Source: Novipirellula galeiformis | Lineage (GTDB): Bacteria; Planctomycetota; Planctomycetia; Pirellulales; Pirellulaceae | NCBI RefSeq assembly: GCF_007860095.1 | Contig: NZ_SJPT01000012.1 | Location: forward strand, 1 to 64,000 | Direction: 5' to 3' | DNA length: 64,000 nucleotides | Shown: positions 42,204 through 51,101 of the stretch, piece by piece | How the letters are laid out: each line of letters starts with the position of its first letter | How positions within the stretch are numbered: the first letter of the stretch is position 1 | Notes under the pieces: model-generated | Told to the model about the DNA's origin: nothing | Seen by the model: the letters and a program-made list of their open reading frames with translations, nothing else | Database searches by the model: none | Program-made: the position numbers and the translations under genes

Positions 42204-43291
42204 TTGCTTGCCCCAGAGATCCACTGGCTAGACGGTGATCACCTAAATCATAAAGGCAGGATTATAGGTCATTGCATCCGATGCGACAGCGAAAAATCAT
42301 CGAGTGGGTTAAAAAGAATTACAAGTTGGGGGCACCGAGTCGTCTCGCGAACTCGAGTTTTAGAGTCACTTTTCCGCTAAGTGTTCGGCAATCCGAAGCC
42401 TTGGAGTTGGGTGGCATCTGCGATTTTAAGCGTCACATTGCGGCCCGAAACGCAATCGATTGCACGAATTACACGTTTTTTCTCGTGTTGTAAATTTGAT
42501 ATCGCTGGCGGTGGCGTTCGTGGAGCAGACGCCTTCTCTCGAACCCGGTCGGCGACGTTACCCACTACCATTTTTGCTAGCGGATGATGGGGGAAATCCC
42601 TCGTTCCGCGTGGATCGCTGCGGCCGTCACATCGTTCATAGCTGTCACATCGTTCATCACTGGGTGAAGCTGCGATCTGTGGCAATCTTTACGCTGGCCG
42701 GCGCTCTTTACGTCGGCCGATGCTCGTTCGATGACGCGATCGAGCATCCCCTGCTCCCACTCTCCCCGGTTTGTCGGCAAAGCGTTTCAGCAGCCCCCAT
42801 CGCTCAACGGATGGTTCGCATCGACCGCTCGAGTCCCTCATGGCCTTTTTTCCCCGCTGCCCAATCACCAGTCCGTGGACGTCGACGATCGCGGAGTTCC
42901 GTTTTTATGGTGGCAACCCAGTTGTGGACGGGAGCTCGGCGTTGGCGATCGTGAATTCCTGATCGCTTGCGGTCTGGTCACATGCCGATGGTTCGCTGAG
43001 CTTCGGGAAACGGCTGAGCTTTGGGAAACTAATGTTCAGCACCTGGGGGGGGCTAGCAACCTTGACTCAATCGTCTCGCCACAACGGCTTGGTGGACCGT
43101 GCGACCTTACCTATGGAGGGGGTTCTCCGGTTTGTCCTTCGAGAATCGGCGGACTTTTACACTCCTGTTACACAGGATACCCCGATCTGAGACAGATCGG
43201 GGCTTGCCGTTTTGTACAATCCCCGTACTTCAGACAACTTCGTGAGCTGTCTGACGCTCCACATGGACATTCAAAGACAGGATCACTGCTC
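42204..43291. other. Long intergenic region upstream of desaturase
   Basis: About 1090 bases. No supported gene: the frame open upstream of the desaturase (from 42731) has no recognisable domain and no good start. Short direct repeats (TCACATCGTTCAT twice near 42628-42658) and a perfect hairpin CCCCGATCTG-AGA-CAGATCGGGG at 43180-43202, 90 bases before the desaturase start and lacking a T-run, are visible; the latter may be a regulatory structure. Confidence 0.5.
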
Positions 43292-44335
43292 ATGGCTTCG
43301 GTCATCCCTCCTACCCAAAAACAGACTCGCCGCGAACGGAAATCGTTGGATCGGATTCAGCGTTCATCGAATCCAAAATCGGATCGCGATCAGCATTCGC
43401 CTCATGCGAGCCATGATCATGCATCAAAGTTGCCAGCAAACGCCCATCCGACTGCGAGCGAACGACGTCACGTCAAGAACCTCAGTTATTGGGCGATTGG
43501 TTGGTTGACCTTGGCTCATCTCGTCGTGCTCGCGGCCCCGTTCTATTTTTCCTGGACCGGGTTGGCTGTGATGCTCGTCCTGCACTGGATGACCGGAAGC
43601 TTGGGGATTTGTCTTGGTTACCACCGTCTGTTGACGCATACCGGGATGAAGACCTATTCGTGGGTTCGCTATACGTTTGCAACCATTGGGACTTTGGCGG
43701 GTGAAGGCTCGGCGCTCGACTGGGTCGCCGACCATCGCAAGCATCACGCCCACAGCGATCATGAGGGCGACCCGCATTCGCCGCACGAAGGAGGTTGGTG
43801 GGCTCACATCATGTGGCTCGCATTTCACACCCACAATGGCGATCGAACGGCCTACCTGCAGCGCTGGGTACCGGACCTTTACAAGCAACGCGGGATGCGG
43901 ATTTTAGACATGTTGTTCTTGCCGCTTCATATTGGAGTGGGCTGTGCCCTGTACGGCATTGGTTACGCGATCGGCGGCGTCGATTTCGGGCTTTCGCTTC
44001 TGATCTGGGGCATGTTCGTTCGCCTCGTCGGTGTCTTGCACGCGACTTGGATGGTGAACAGTGCATCGCACATGTGGGGCTACAAGAACTACGAAACGAC
44101 CGACGACAGCCGTAACAATTGGCTCGTTGCGATCGTGGCTTACGGCGAAGGTTGGCACAACAACCACCATGCTTACCCACGGATGGCCAAGCATGGCCAC
44201 AAGTGGTGGGAGTTTGACATCACATGGCAAGCGATTCGCTTGTTGCGAGCGTGTGGACTGGTTTGGGACGTGGTCGATTATCGCACCGTCGCAGAAAAGC
44301 AAGCGGGCGAATCCGCTCCTACGACCGCAGCTTAG
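43292..44335 (+). CDS. Membrane acyl-CoA/acyl-lipid desaturase
   Basis: A 347-residue membrane di-iron desaturase introducing a double bond (delta-9 type by resemblance) into fatty acyl chains. The three His boxes are intact: HRLLTH (H111-H116), HRKHH (H148-H152) and HNNHH (H289-H293). Four hydrophobic segments lie around them. The first 60 residues are polar, basic and probably cytoplasmic, longer than in typical bacterial desaturases. Start ATG 43292. Own terminator downstream at 44362. Likely involved in membrane fluidity. Confidence 0.94.
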   Translation: MASVIPPTQKQTRRERKSLDRIQRSSNPKSDRDQHSPHASHDHASKLPANAHPTASERRHVKNLSYWAIGWLTLAHLVVLAAPFYFSWTGLAVMLVLHWMTGSLGICLGYHRLLTHTGMKTYSWVRYTFATIGTLAGEGSALDWVADHRKHHAHSDHEGDPHSPHEGGWWAHIMWLAFHTHNGDRTAYLQRWVPDLYKQRGMRILDMLFLPLHIGVGCALYGIGYAIGGVDFGLSLLIWGMFVRLVGVLHATWMVNSASHMWGYKNYETTDDSRNNWLVAIVAYGEGWHNNHHAYPRMAKHGHKWWEFDITWQAIRLLRACGLVWDVVDYRTVAEKQAGESAPTTAA

Positions 44336-44361
44336 GCATCGCTGCGGATCATGAAAACAAG

Positions 44362-44402
44362 AAAACGTCGCGGGCACGCAAGTGTTTGCGGCGTTTTTTT
44401 TT
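44362..44402 (+). terminator. Rho-independent terminator after desaturase
   Basis: Stem AAAACGTCGC (44362-44371) with GCGGCGTTTT (44388-44397; one G-U pair), 16-nt loop, followed by T to 44402. Confidence 0.85.
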
Positions 44403-44451
44403 GTCTCGGGCTGTCCTTTGGAAAGGCGTTGCCCGTTGGCCGCGCGACGGA

Positions 44452-44590
44452 ACTCGGGTTGTTCACAACCCGAGGTGTCCGTTTTGAAGTGCCGTGTTTT
44501 TCATAATCCGAAGCGTCCGCGAGGGAATGTCCCTCATGACTCGGTCCCTCATGACTCGGTCCCTCACGGAGGCTTCGGGTTGTGATTTGC
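44452..44590. repeat. Dispersed palindromic repeat element, copy 1
   Basis: Composite element: a perfect hairpin CTCGGGTTGT-TC-ACAACCCGAG (44453-44474), then a stretch shared with the copy at 47668-47780 (TCCGTTTTGAAGTG, TTTTTCATAATCCGAAGCGT, CGAGGGAAT), a direct repeat TCCCTCATGACTCGG twice (about 44530-44560), and the inverted end TCCCTCACGGAGGCTTCGGG. The ends are mutually complementary, so the RNA or single strand would fold into a long cruciform. It lies between the desaturase and rhomboid genes. No open frame. Confidence 0.85.
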
Positions 44591-44749
44591 TGAGAAAGAC
44601 GGCAATACAACGGCACTTCAACAGGGGCGAGTCCGTTTACCCCCTCCCCTAGGCTGATGCTCTCCCTTCATGGCTCGCAACTTCGAAGCCTTGAAAACGG
44701 GACGTTCTTGGGGGCGAGCTCGCTGGGGGCGTCTTTGGCGTCGAAAACG

Positions 44750-45769
44750 CTATCGTTTGTGAGAGATGAGGAAGGCCGCGGCGACGCCGGCAAGCAATCC
44801 GCCCAGATGGGCGCCGTTTGCGATCGGGCCGAACATCCCTGTCATGCACAAAACCAGCCATCCGAGCATTAGCATCACGTTCCCCTGCGACAATCGAATC
44901 GGAAACGAGGCGTCCATTTGGGGGCGAATCCATAAATAGCCAAACAATCCGTACACGGCTCCTGAAGCTCCGATCGCAAAAGGGGATCCGGCAAGCGCAT
45001 GGAGCATCGGGGGCAAGGATTCCGAGCCGGGAAGCGAGACCTGAAGCAGCATCCCGGCTAATTGGCTGACGAACAGCAGGACCGCTAAAAACAGCGACCC
45101 CTGCAGCCGTTCGATGGCGGACCCCAGCAAGAAGATCCAAATCATATTGAACGCCAGGTGCAGCGGATCGGCGTGCAAGAACATCGGAGTGATGAAACGC
45201 CAAACCTCTCCTTTTCGGATTGACGCGAACCAGTCGCCATCGCTTTCGGCGTAGTCGCGTCGATCGACAAACGACATCGCGTAATCCACCGATTGCTCGC
45301 TCGTCAACTTGCTCGCGTCCGGCGAAAGGCGTGGGCGTCCAAAGCCGCCCGCAAAGCTGGCGATCACCGACAGAACAATCACGCCAATGGCGACCGGAAT
45401 GTTCTGCTGTCGCGCGGCAAAGCTCGAGCCTCCTAGTCCTCCCATCGCAGGTCTTCCCCCCGATGTGGGCAGGGTCCGATGCAATTTTTTACGCTCGGCG
45501 AGTTTCTGCTGCTGCTCGCTGACGCGTTTGTCGCGCAGCGCGTCCGCTTTGCTTTTGACTTGATACGTATCGGACTCGGGCGATTGCACAAACAAGGCGA
45601 ATTGATTGCGTGCTTCGTCCACGTCCTGCTCGTCGCGAATCCAGATATCCCACTGGGGATTGTCCACGCTCGCATCGGAATCGGCGGCGGCGTCAATGGA
45701 CAACGTCAGCAAGTAATCGCAAAACCGATGAGCAAGAGTTTCGTTTTCAAGGCTGCCGATTCGCCGCAT
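44750..45769 (-). CDS. Rhomboid intramembrane serine protease
   Basis: A 339-residue GlpG-like protease cleaving membrane proteins within the bilayer. N-terminal cytoplasmic domain (about 1-90, rich in Asp/Gln and including DIWIRDEQDVDEARNQFALF as in rhomboid N-domains), a linker, then six or so membrane helices. Catalytic Ser in GASGAVYGLFGYLW (about 269) and His in NGAHLGGLLAGV (about 319). HADPLHLAFNMIWIF is the conserved helix-2 His/Asn region. The extension between helix 1 and 2 (DRRDYAESDGDWFASIR) carries the WR-type loop. Monocistronic. Confidence 0.94.
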   Translation of the reverse strand: MRRIGSLENETLAHRFCDYLLTLSIDAAADSDASVDNPQWDIWIRDEQDVDEARNQFALFVQSPESDTYQVKSKADALRDKRVSEQQQKLAERKKLHRTLPTSGGRPAMGGLGGSSFAARQQNIPVAIGVIVLSVIASFAGGFGRPRLSPDASKLTSEQSVDYAMSFVDRRDYAESDGDWFASIRKGEVWRFITPMFLHADPLHLAFNMIWIFLLGSAIERLQGSLFLAVLLFVSQLAGMLLQVSLPGSESLPPMLHALAGSPFAIGASGAVYGLFGYLWIRPQMDASFPIRLSQGNVMLMLGWLVLCMTGMFGPIANGAHLGGLLAGVAAAFLISHKR

Positions 45770-45938
45770 CAGTTCAAGGCCGTGTTATCGAGTAGAGGAG
45801 GATCGCGTCATGGATCGTAGAAGTTTGATTGTGAGGGGATAGTTGTACGTGGAAGTGTCGGAAAAAGCACTCCCACAAAGGCTTCCGCTCCTCGACATCG
45901 AGCGCGTTGATGCCAAGCGTCGCAGGCAATCAATACAC

Positions 45939-46379
45939 TCACACTGATTTTTCTTTTCGTTGGATCTCGATTTCAGCAAAGCTGAACACCCGCCCTTTTC
46001 CGGAACCGGGGCACACGCTGCAGGTTTCATTCCAGTCTTTCTTGGTGGCCAGATTGCTGTCCCAAAACGGCCATGTCCGGCATTGAATCGGCCGGGAATC
46101 ATAAACCGAGCATTTGCGGGTTTCGGGATCCAGCAAGATGCAGTCCCCATCGGGATACTCTTTCAAACTCTTGTTCGCTCCGACTTGCCGAACAAATTGA
46201 TGTTCGAAGGAATCGACATCCATGTTCATTGCGTTGGCAAGGTCTGCGATTTCATCCTCATTGACCCACACGAATCCCGGCTCACCGCTGCAGCAATCCC
46301 CGCACTGAGAGCACTCAAAGCGAAGCCCATCGGCATACCAGGGGGCAGGACTTTCTTTCAATGATTGCTTTTTGGCCAT
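45939..46379 (-). CDS. YkgJ-type CxxC-cluster protein
   Basis: A 146-residue cytoplasmic protein of the UPF0153/YkgJ family, probably binding zinc or an iron cluster. The metal motif FECSQCGDCC is followed by WVNEDEIADLA, YPDGDCILLDPETRKCSVYDSRPIQCRTWPFW and a final CSVC, in the family order. Start ATG 46379, where the family alignment begins; the frame extends upstream but is Ser/Lys-rich and not conserved. Function in bacteria is not established. Confidence 0.9.
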   Translation of the reverse strand: MAKKQSLKESPAPWYADGLRFECSQCGDCCSGEPGFVWVNEDEIADLANAMNMDVDSFEHQFVRQVGANKSLKEYPDGDCILLDPETRKCSVYDSRPIQCRTWPFWDSNLATKKDWNETCSVCPGSGKGRVFSFAEIEIQRKEKSV

Positions 46380-46610
46380 GGGGGGGAGGGTGTTTTGAGA
46401 AAACGGTTTGCTTTCGAACGGTTTCGATCCCGAGCTCATTTGGAGCGTCAATTGTCCCATCACTTTATCGTTCGAAGGCAACGAGGTCGACGCGGCCAAG
46501 CTTTTTTGTCGTCGCTTGAAGTTCACCGCCGTGGTCGTTCAAGTTGTTTCAGGCAGCCATCGTGTTAAATTGAAGATAGTCGCCAATTTGCTTATTAGGG
46601 AGCTAGTGCA

Positions 46611-47534
46611 ATGCGAGTCTTCATTCCGCTACTACTGTTTCTGTTAGTCATCGTCGGGATTGCCGCGTCCGCCGATGCTCGCGAGTGGTCGAATCCCGAT
46701 GGTCAATTCAAACTCGAAGCCGAGGTGATTGCGTTCAACCCGTGGACGGTGGTTTTGAAGCGTCCCAGTGGGAAGTTGGTCGCCATCGAGCTGGCGGAAT
46801 TATCCCAGAGCGATCGGGATTATATCGCCTCCAAAGAAGCGACCGACAGCTTTGCGAAATCGGCTGATGAAATGCAAACCTGGACCGCATTCGACGGCAT
46901 GATGATCCGTGGGCGTGTGATTGCCTACGGCAAGAAAGATCTGGTCATTACCCGGCGAGTGGGCAATGTCTTCGTCAATGGAATTCCGTTTGCCAGGATG
47001 GCTCCTCTGCATCAAAGTTTGGTTTTAAAGATTGTCTCTCATCTCGAAAATGAAAAGCTCGAAACGGAGAGGGATCTCGAAGCGTGGGCAAAACCGCTCG
47101 GAGCGGACGCGAAAACGTATCCGCTTCAAGGGGTCTTGATGAAGCTCGAGAGCGGCGACGAGATCAGCCTGCCCTTCTTTATGTTTGCCAAGAAGGACCT
47201 CGCCGTATTGCAACCGGGTTGGGAGCGGTGGCTTAGCCAAGAAAAATACGAGCAGGAACAAGCACGCGAAAACTTGATGGTCCAATCCTCGGCGATGCAA
47301 TATCAACGTGCCAATCAACGCTATTACCAAGTCGAAAGAATGAAGCTCGATATGCTTGCCGCCGCGACGGGGGTGAGCTCCATTTGGGAAGTCATCGTTG
47401 AACCTCGGCAAGGCGTTTACGGTCATCGCACCAGCATCATGGTGACGGCGAGGAACAGCGATATCGCGACACGAATGGTGGCGGTTCGCTATCCTGCGTT
47501 CGCGGTGATCGGGGTGCGCCGGGCAAACTTTTAG
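46611..47534 (+). CDS. Secreted SHD1-domain protein
   Basis: A 307-residue protein with a signal peptide (VFIPLLLFLLVIVGIAASADA) followed at once by an SLA1-homology domain 1 (REWSNPDGQFKLEAEVIAFN, VVLKRPSGKLVAIELAELSQ, about residues 24-70). SHD1 is common in planctomycete exported proteins and probably binds short peptides. The rest (GMMIRGRVIAYGKKDLVITRR, then a Gln/Tyr-rich helix) repeats a similar beta motif but is not recognised. GTAATTAG-like gap aside, it is isolated. Confidence 0.85.
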   Translation: MRVFIPLLLFLLVIVGIAASADAREWSNPDGQFKLEAEVIAFNPWTVVLKRPSGKLVAIELAELSQSDRDYIASKEATDSFAKSADEMQTWTAFDGMMIRGRVIAYGKKDLVITRRVGNVFVNGIPFARMAPLHQSLVLKIVSHLENEKLETERDLEAWAKPLGADAKTYPLQGVLMKLESGDEISLPFFMFAKKDLAVLQPGWERWLSQEKYEQEQARENLMVQSSAMQYQRANQRYYQVERMKLDMLAAATGVSSIWEVIVEPRQGVYGHRTSIMVTARNSDIATRMVAVRYPAFAVIGVRRANF

Positions 47535-48032
47535 TGTCCCTGGCGAGCTCACTCAAACCGCCCACGCTAGGCTGTGAATTGCATCGGAATGACCCACGAT
47601 GTCTTAACAAGATTTCTTAAACCGCTTGCTCAACAAAACGTGGCTTTTAAGTGAGGAATGAAATCGTAACCCCAAGCGTCCGTTTCGAAGTTTTGGGTTT
47701 TTCATAACCCGAGTCGTAAGCGAGGGAATCTCACGCTTGCACCGGTCCCTCGCTGACGCTTCGGGAGGGGGATTTTTCAGCATTCACGCACGATCCACGT
47801 CCTCGCTCGATCTGCAACCGTCTCCGGCGGGAATTCTTTCTGGATTGAAAGCCGAAGCGTCCAAAGCATTCAGCGTCTGCGGCGACACGTTACACTATCG
47901 ATGATGTCGTGGCGGTTCGTGTTGCTCTGCTCTTCCGATGAAGTTACTTCGCCTGTGAGTTTGCTGCTCCGGAAAATCGGATGCTGCCCGCCGCTCCCCC
48001 CCCTGCCTTTTCCCCTTCCGCTGAGAGACCCC
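47535..48032. other. Intergenic with repeat element
   Basis: About 500 bases between the SHD1 and SGNH genes. It contains the second copy of the dispersed palindromic element (47668-47780); elsewhere no gene, hairpin terminator or promoter stands out. Confidence 0.5.
47668..47780. repeat. Dispersed palindromic repeat element, copy 2
   Basis: Parallels the element at 44452-44590: AACCCCAAGCGTCCGTTTCG, TTTTTCATAACCCGAGTCGT, AAGCGAGGGAATC, then CGGTCCCTCGCTGACGCTTC ending GGG. The left GCGAGGGA and right TCCCTCGC ends are inverted. The right end is the reverse complement of the short copies at 6892 and 58231. Confidence 0.85.
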
Positions 48033-49199
48033 ATGATGATGTTCTTGTTTCGCAACTTGTTTCGCAATTTATTTGCCGCCTCGCTTGTCGCATTCGCGTC
48101 TTATTCGTTCGCTCAGGATGTCGCGATCGGCAAACTTGACCCTGAGATGGAGGTCAGTAAGAAAACGGTCGACGGGCTCGATTGGTACGATGTGACTCAG
48201 TGGGGCGTCGAAGGACGCATCCTCCCCGACCAAGAACGGCAACAATGGTTCGATCGATTTCCGGCGTCAGCGCAACAATCGGTCACAAAAAATGTCTGGA
48301 ACCTAAGCCGGGACAGCGCCGGAATGATGGTGCGATTCAAAACCGATGCCACCTCGATTCACGTCCACTACAAACTGAAAAAAGCCAACTTGGCGATGCC
48401 GCACATGCCTGCGACGGGCGTCAGTGGCGTCGATCTCTACGCTCGCGATAGCGAAGGAAAATGGCGATGGGTGCAAGTCACCCGGCCTACGTCGCAAGAG
48501 GTGAAAACCGAGATCGTCGGCGGACTCGCCGCGGGTCAACGCGAGTATGCTGCCTACTTGCCGCTCTACAACGGTGTTGAATTCATGAGCATTGGCGTCA
48601 AACCCGGCAGCCATTTCGAAGGCTTGACCCCTCGTCAAAAACCGATCGTGTTCTACGGGACAAGCATCACCCATGGGGCCTGTGCCAGCCGACCGGGGAT
48701 GGTTCACACCGCAATCGTGGGGCGAATGCTTGATGCCCCCGTAATCAACCTTGGTTTTTCTGGTAATGGCCGCATGGACAAAGAGGTTGGTGACTATTTG
48801 GTGCAAACCGATGCCGCCGCCTTCGTCATCGATTGCTTGCCGAACATGGGCCCCGCCGATGTCACGGCAAAGTGCATCCCGTTGGTAAAGCAACTGCGTG
48901 AAGCTCATCCGAAGACACCGATTGTGCTTGTGGAAGACCGTCGCAACACCAACGATTGGATTTTGCCGAATCGCCAAGCACACCACACCCGCAATCACGC
49001 CGCGTTGAAGGCCGCCCACGCAAGCTTAGTCGCCGAGGGAGTGACCAATCTGCATTACATTCCAGGCGATTACCTGTACGGTGACGACAGCGAAGGAGCG
49101 ACCGATGGATCGCACGCCAACGATCTTGGCTTCATGCGACAAGCGATCCTGTTTGAGCCCGTTTTGCGTCGTGCAATCGCCACCGAAACGTCTGAATAA
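48033..49199 (+). CDS. Secreted SGNH/GDSL hydrolase with GxDLY domain
   Basis: A 388-residue protein starting at one of three consecutive ATGs (48033) with GAGAG upstream; signal peptide NLFAASLVAFASYSFAQ. The N-terminal beta-sandwich has the GxDLY motif (SGVDLYARDSEGKWRW). The SGNH core follows: nucleophile S211 in FYGTSITHGACASRPGM, oxyanion Gly/Asn in INLGFSGNGRM, and the D358-G-S-H361 end. These enzymes deacetylate or hydrolyse esters, often on polysaccharides. Convergent with the L-fuconate dehydratase gene and close to other catabolic genes. Confidence 0.9.
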   Translation: MMMFLFRNLFRNLFAASLVAFASYSFAQDVAIGKLDPEMEVSKKTVDGLDWYDVTQWGVEGRILPDQERQQWFDRFPASAQQSVTKNVWNLSRDSAGMMVRFKTDATSIHVHYKLKKANLAMPHMPATGVSGVDLYARDSEGKWRWVQVTRPTSQEVKTEIVGGLAAGQREYAAYLPLYNGVEFMSIGVKPGSHFEGLTPRQKPIVFYGTSITHGACASRPGMVHTAIVGRMLDAPVINLGFSGNGRMDKEVGDYLVQTDAAAFVIDCLPNMGPADVTAKCIPLVKQLREAHPKTPIVLVEDRRNTNDWILPNRQAHHTRNHAALKAAHASLVAEGVTNLHYIPGDYLYGDDSEGATDGSHANDLGFMRQAILFEPVLRRAIATETSE

Positions 49200-49414
49200 T
49201 CGAACCGCATTGACCAAGTCTTGGCGTCCGCAGACCCTTCGACTTTGTCTTGGGTCATTCAGAGACTTTTAGGCGTTCAACAAACGCCTCGTATTGTAAT
49301 TCGCTCGGATCTCGACGGTCGTCATCGCCCAGGTGAGCTTAGGATTCCAACATGATTTTTCGGAATCCAAAGCCCCCTCGCTCGATGCGGTGGCGGTCCG
49401 TCTGGTGAGCCCGC

Positions 49415-50761
49415 TCAATCCTGCGTCGCCTCAAAGATGACTCCTTTGCGAGTGGGACTTCGGTATCGCCATGCCGTTCCATCGGGGAAACGGTACTGGT
49501 CGACAAAGCCGGGGACAAATTCCAATCCCCAACCCGGCGCTGTTGGCGCGACATAGTGACCGTCGCGTGTTTGCACTGGATGCTCGACTGATTCTTGTAG
49601 GAAATCGATGTACTCGACCAATTGGGTTTCGCTGTGGCCCGCCACGGCAATCTGGTCCCACATCCCGTAGTGCTGGATCATGTTGCACAGTGCGATGCCC
49701 CCTCCATGCGGACAGACAGGAACACCAAACTTTGCCGCCATCAAAACAATGGCCATCACGTCGTTCACCCCAGCGACGCGAGTCGCATCGATTTGGCAAT
49801 ACTTGATCCCGCCGCTTTGCAGCAATTGCTTAAAGATCACCGGTGACGCGGCGTGCTCGCCACAGGCGAAGTCAAAACTCGCGTCGGCGAACGTTTCGGC
49901 TAATGCGACATACCCCAGCACGTCATCACGCGCGATTGGCTCTTCGATCCACTTTAAATCGAAATCGCGATACGCTTCGAGATGCTCTTTGGCCTCCGGT
50001 ATGCCCCAGTACTGGTTCGCATCGACCATCAAATTACAATCGGGACCAACCGCCTCGCGAAGGAAACGGAGACGCCGAACATCTTGTTGTAAATCGCGGC
50101 CCACTTTCATCTTGAACGAATCGAATCCCTGCGAACGCAGTTTGTCAATTGTGGCGAGGATTTGCTCGTCACTGAGGCCGAGCCATCCTGCGGTGCAATA
50201 CGCTTTGGGGCCGTGCTGCAGCATTTCGGCTTCGCGCCGCGGCGCGTCGGTGCGAGCTTTTCGTAGAATCGCGACCGCTTCGTCTCGAGTCAACGCGTCG
50301 CGCAGGTTGCGCCAATCGATACAGTCGGCGACGAATTCGGGCTCGAGGTCAACGAGCAATTTCCAAAGCGGCTTCTGTTGTGACTTTGCCCATAGGTCCC
50401 ACATCGCATTGATCACGGCACCGGCTGCCATGCGAAAGACACCGTCATGCAACCAACGCAATTGATGGTGGTCGATCAGACGTTGATACAATCGAATCGG
50501 AGCCTCCGCAAAATCATCGAGCGACGTGCCCACAATCAATTGACACAAATCCTCGATCCCATGACAAATCCAATCGGTTCCCGCACCCACGGTAAAAACG
50601 ATTGACTCACCACGCCATTCCGAATCGGTTTGTAGATGCAACACCGCAGCCGAATAATCGGGCTGAAGATGAAATGGGTCCGAGCCAAGCATTTGGTCCG
50701 ATGTCGGAACGCGGAGATCCAGGACGTTTGCCGACGTGATTTGAACAGAACGATTTACCAT
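49415..50761 (-). CDS. L-fuconate dehydratase (enolase superfamily)
   Basis: A 448-residue enolase-superfamily enzyme converting L-fuconate to 2-keto-3-deoxy-L-fuconate in non-phosphorylating fucose catabolism. Diagnostic stretches: the base Lys in FDSFKMKVGRDLQQD (about 218), Mg ligands in LMVDANQYWG, WIEEPI and FACGEHAASPV, and the catalytic His region VPVCPHGGGIALCN, all in FucD order. The N-terminal capping part (VLDLRVPTSDQMLGSDPFH) also fits FucD. Specificity is inferred from this resemblance. Other pathway genes (fucose dehydrogenase, lactonase) are not seen here. Confidence 0.92.
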   Translation of the reverse strand: MVNRSVQITSANVLDLRVPTSDQMLGSDPFHLQPDYSAAVLHLQTDSEWRGESIVFTVGAGTDWICHGIEDLCQLIVGTSLDDFAEAPIRLYQRLIDHHQLRWLHDGVFRMAAGAVINAMWDLWAKSQQKPLWKLLVDLEPEFVADCIDWRNLRDALTRDEAVAILRKARTDAPRREAEMLQHGPKAYCTAGWLGLSDEQILATIDKLRSQGFDSFKMKVGRDLQQDVRRLRFLREAVGPDCNLMVDANQYWGIPEAKEHLEAYRDFDLKWIEEPIARDDVLGYVALAETFADASFDFACGEHAASPVIFKQLLQSGGIKYCQIDATRVAGVNDVMAIVLMAAKFGVPVCPHGGGIALCNMIQHYGMWDQIAVAGHSETQLVEYIDFLQESVEHPVQTRDGHYVAPTAPGWGLEFVPGFVDQYRFPDGTAWRYRSPTRKGVIFEATQD

Positions 50762-51101
50762 GCGACATTCATTTGCGTGTGGAGGGGACGATCATTCGAA
50801 GCCGAAACCGTTTGCGGCACCCTCGGTGGGTGGGTGTCGCATGGAAGGAGAGTCATCGCTGGGGCGGCCTGCAACGCCAAAGCTCAGGAGCCCCCTTGCT
50901 CGGTCACCCCAGCAAGGCTGGAGCGACCGATTCTACAATCAAAAGGACTCCGTGGGGCTTTGTGGGTGGGCGTCTGCGACCCCCGGTTATTCGAAAAGGC
51001 ATCGTTGCGGTGAACTCGCACCCCCAAAAGCTCGCACCCCCAAAAGATTGCGCGGCGGTGATCCCGCATCGGACGTTCCATTGTCAGTTAAACTGGGCGT
51101 T
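50762..51101. other. Intergenic with 16-bp tandem duplication
   Basis: About 340 bases between the divergent fuconate dehydratase and PSCyt genes. The frame open upstream of the PSCyt gene lacks similarity. CTCGCACCCCCAAAAG is duplicated exactly at 51015-51030 and 51031-51046. Confidence 0.5.

Noticed and set aside
43180-43202. Hairpin CCCCGATCTG-AGA-CAGATCGGGG as a terminator
   Set aside because: No T-run follows and no gene ends shortly upstream; kept only as a possible leader structure.
42731-43291. N-terminal extension of the desaturase by 187 codons
   Set aside because: The upstream part has no domain, odd composition and contains the hairpin; the ATG at 43292 precedes the conserved protein.
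50760-51101. N-terminal extension of the PSCyt protein by 114 codons
   Set aside because: The signal peptide begins at 51102; the extension is repeat-bearing, and its ATG overlaps the start of the divergent gene.
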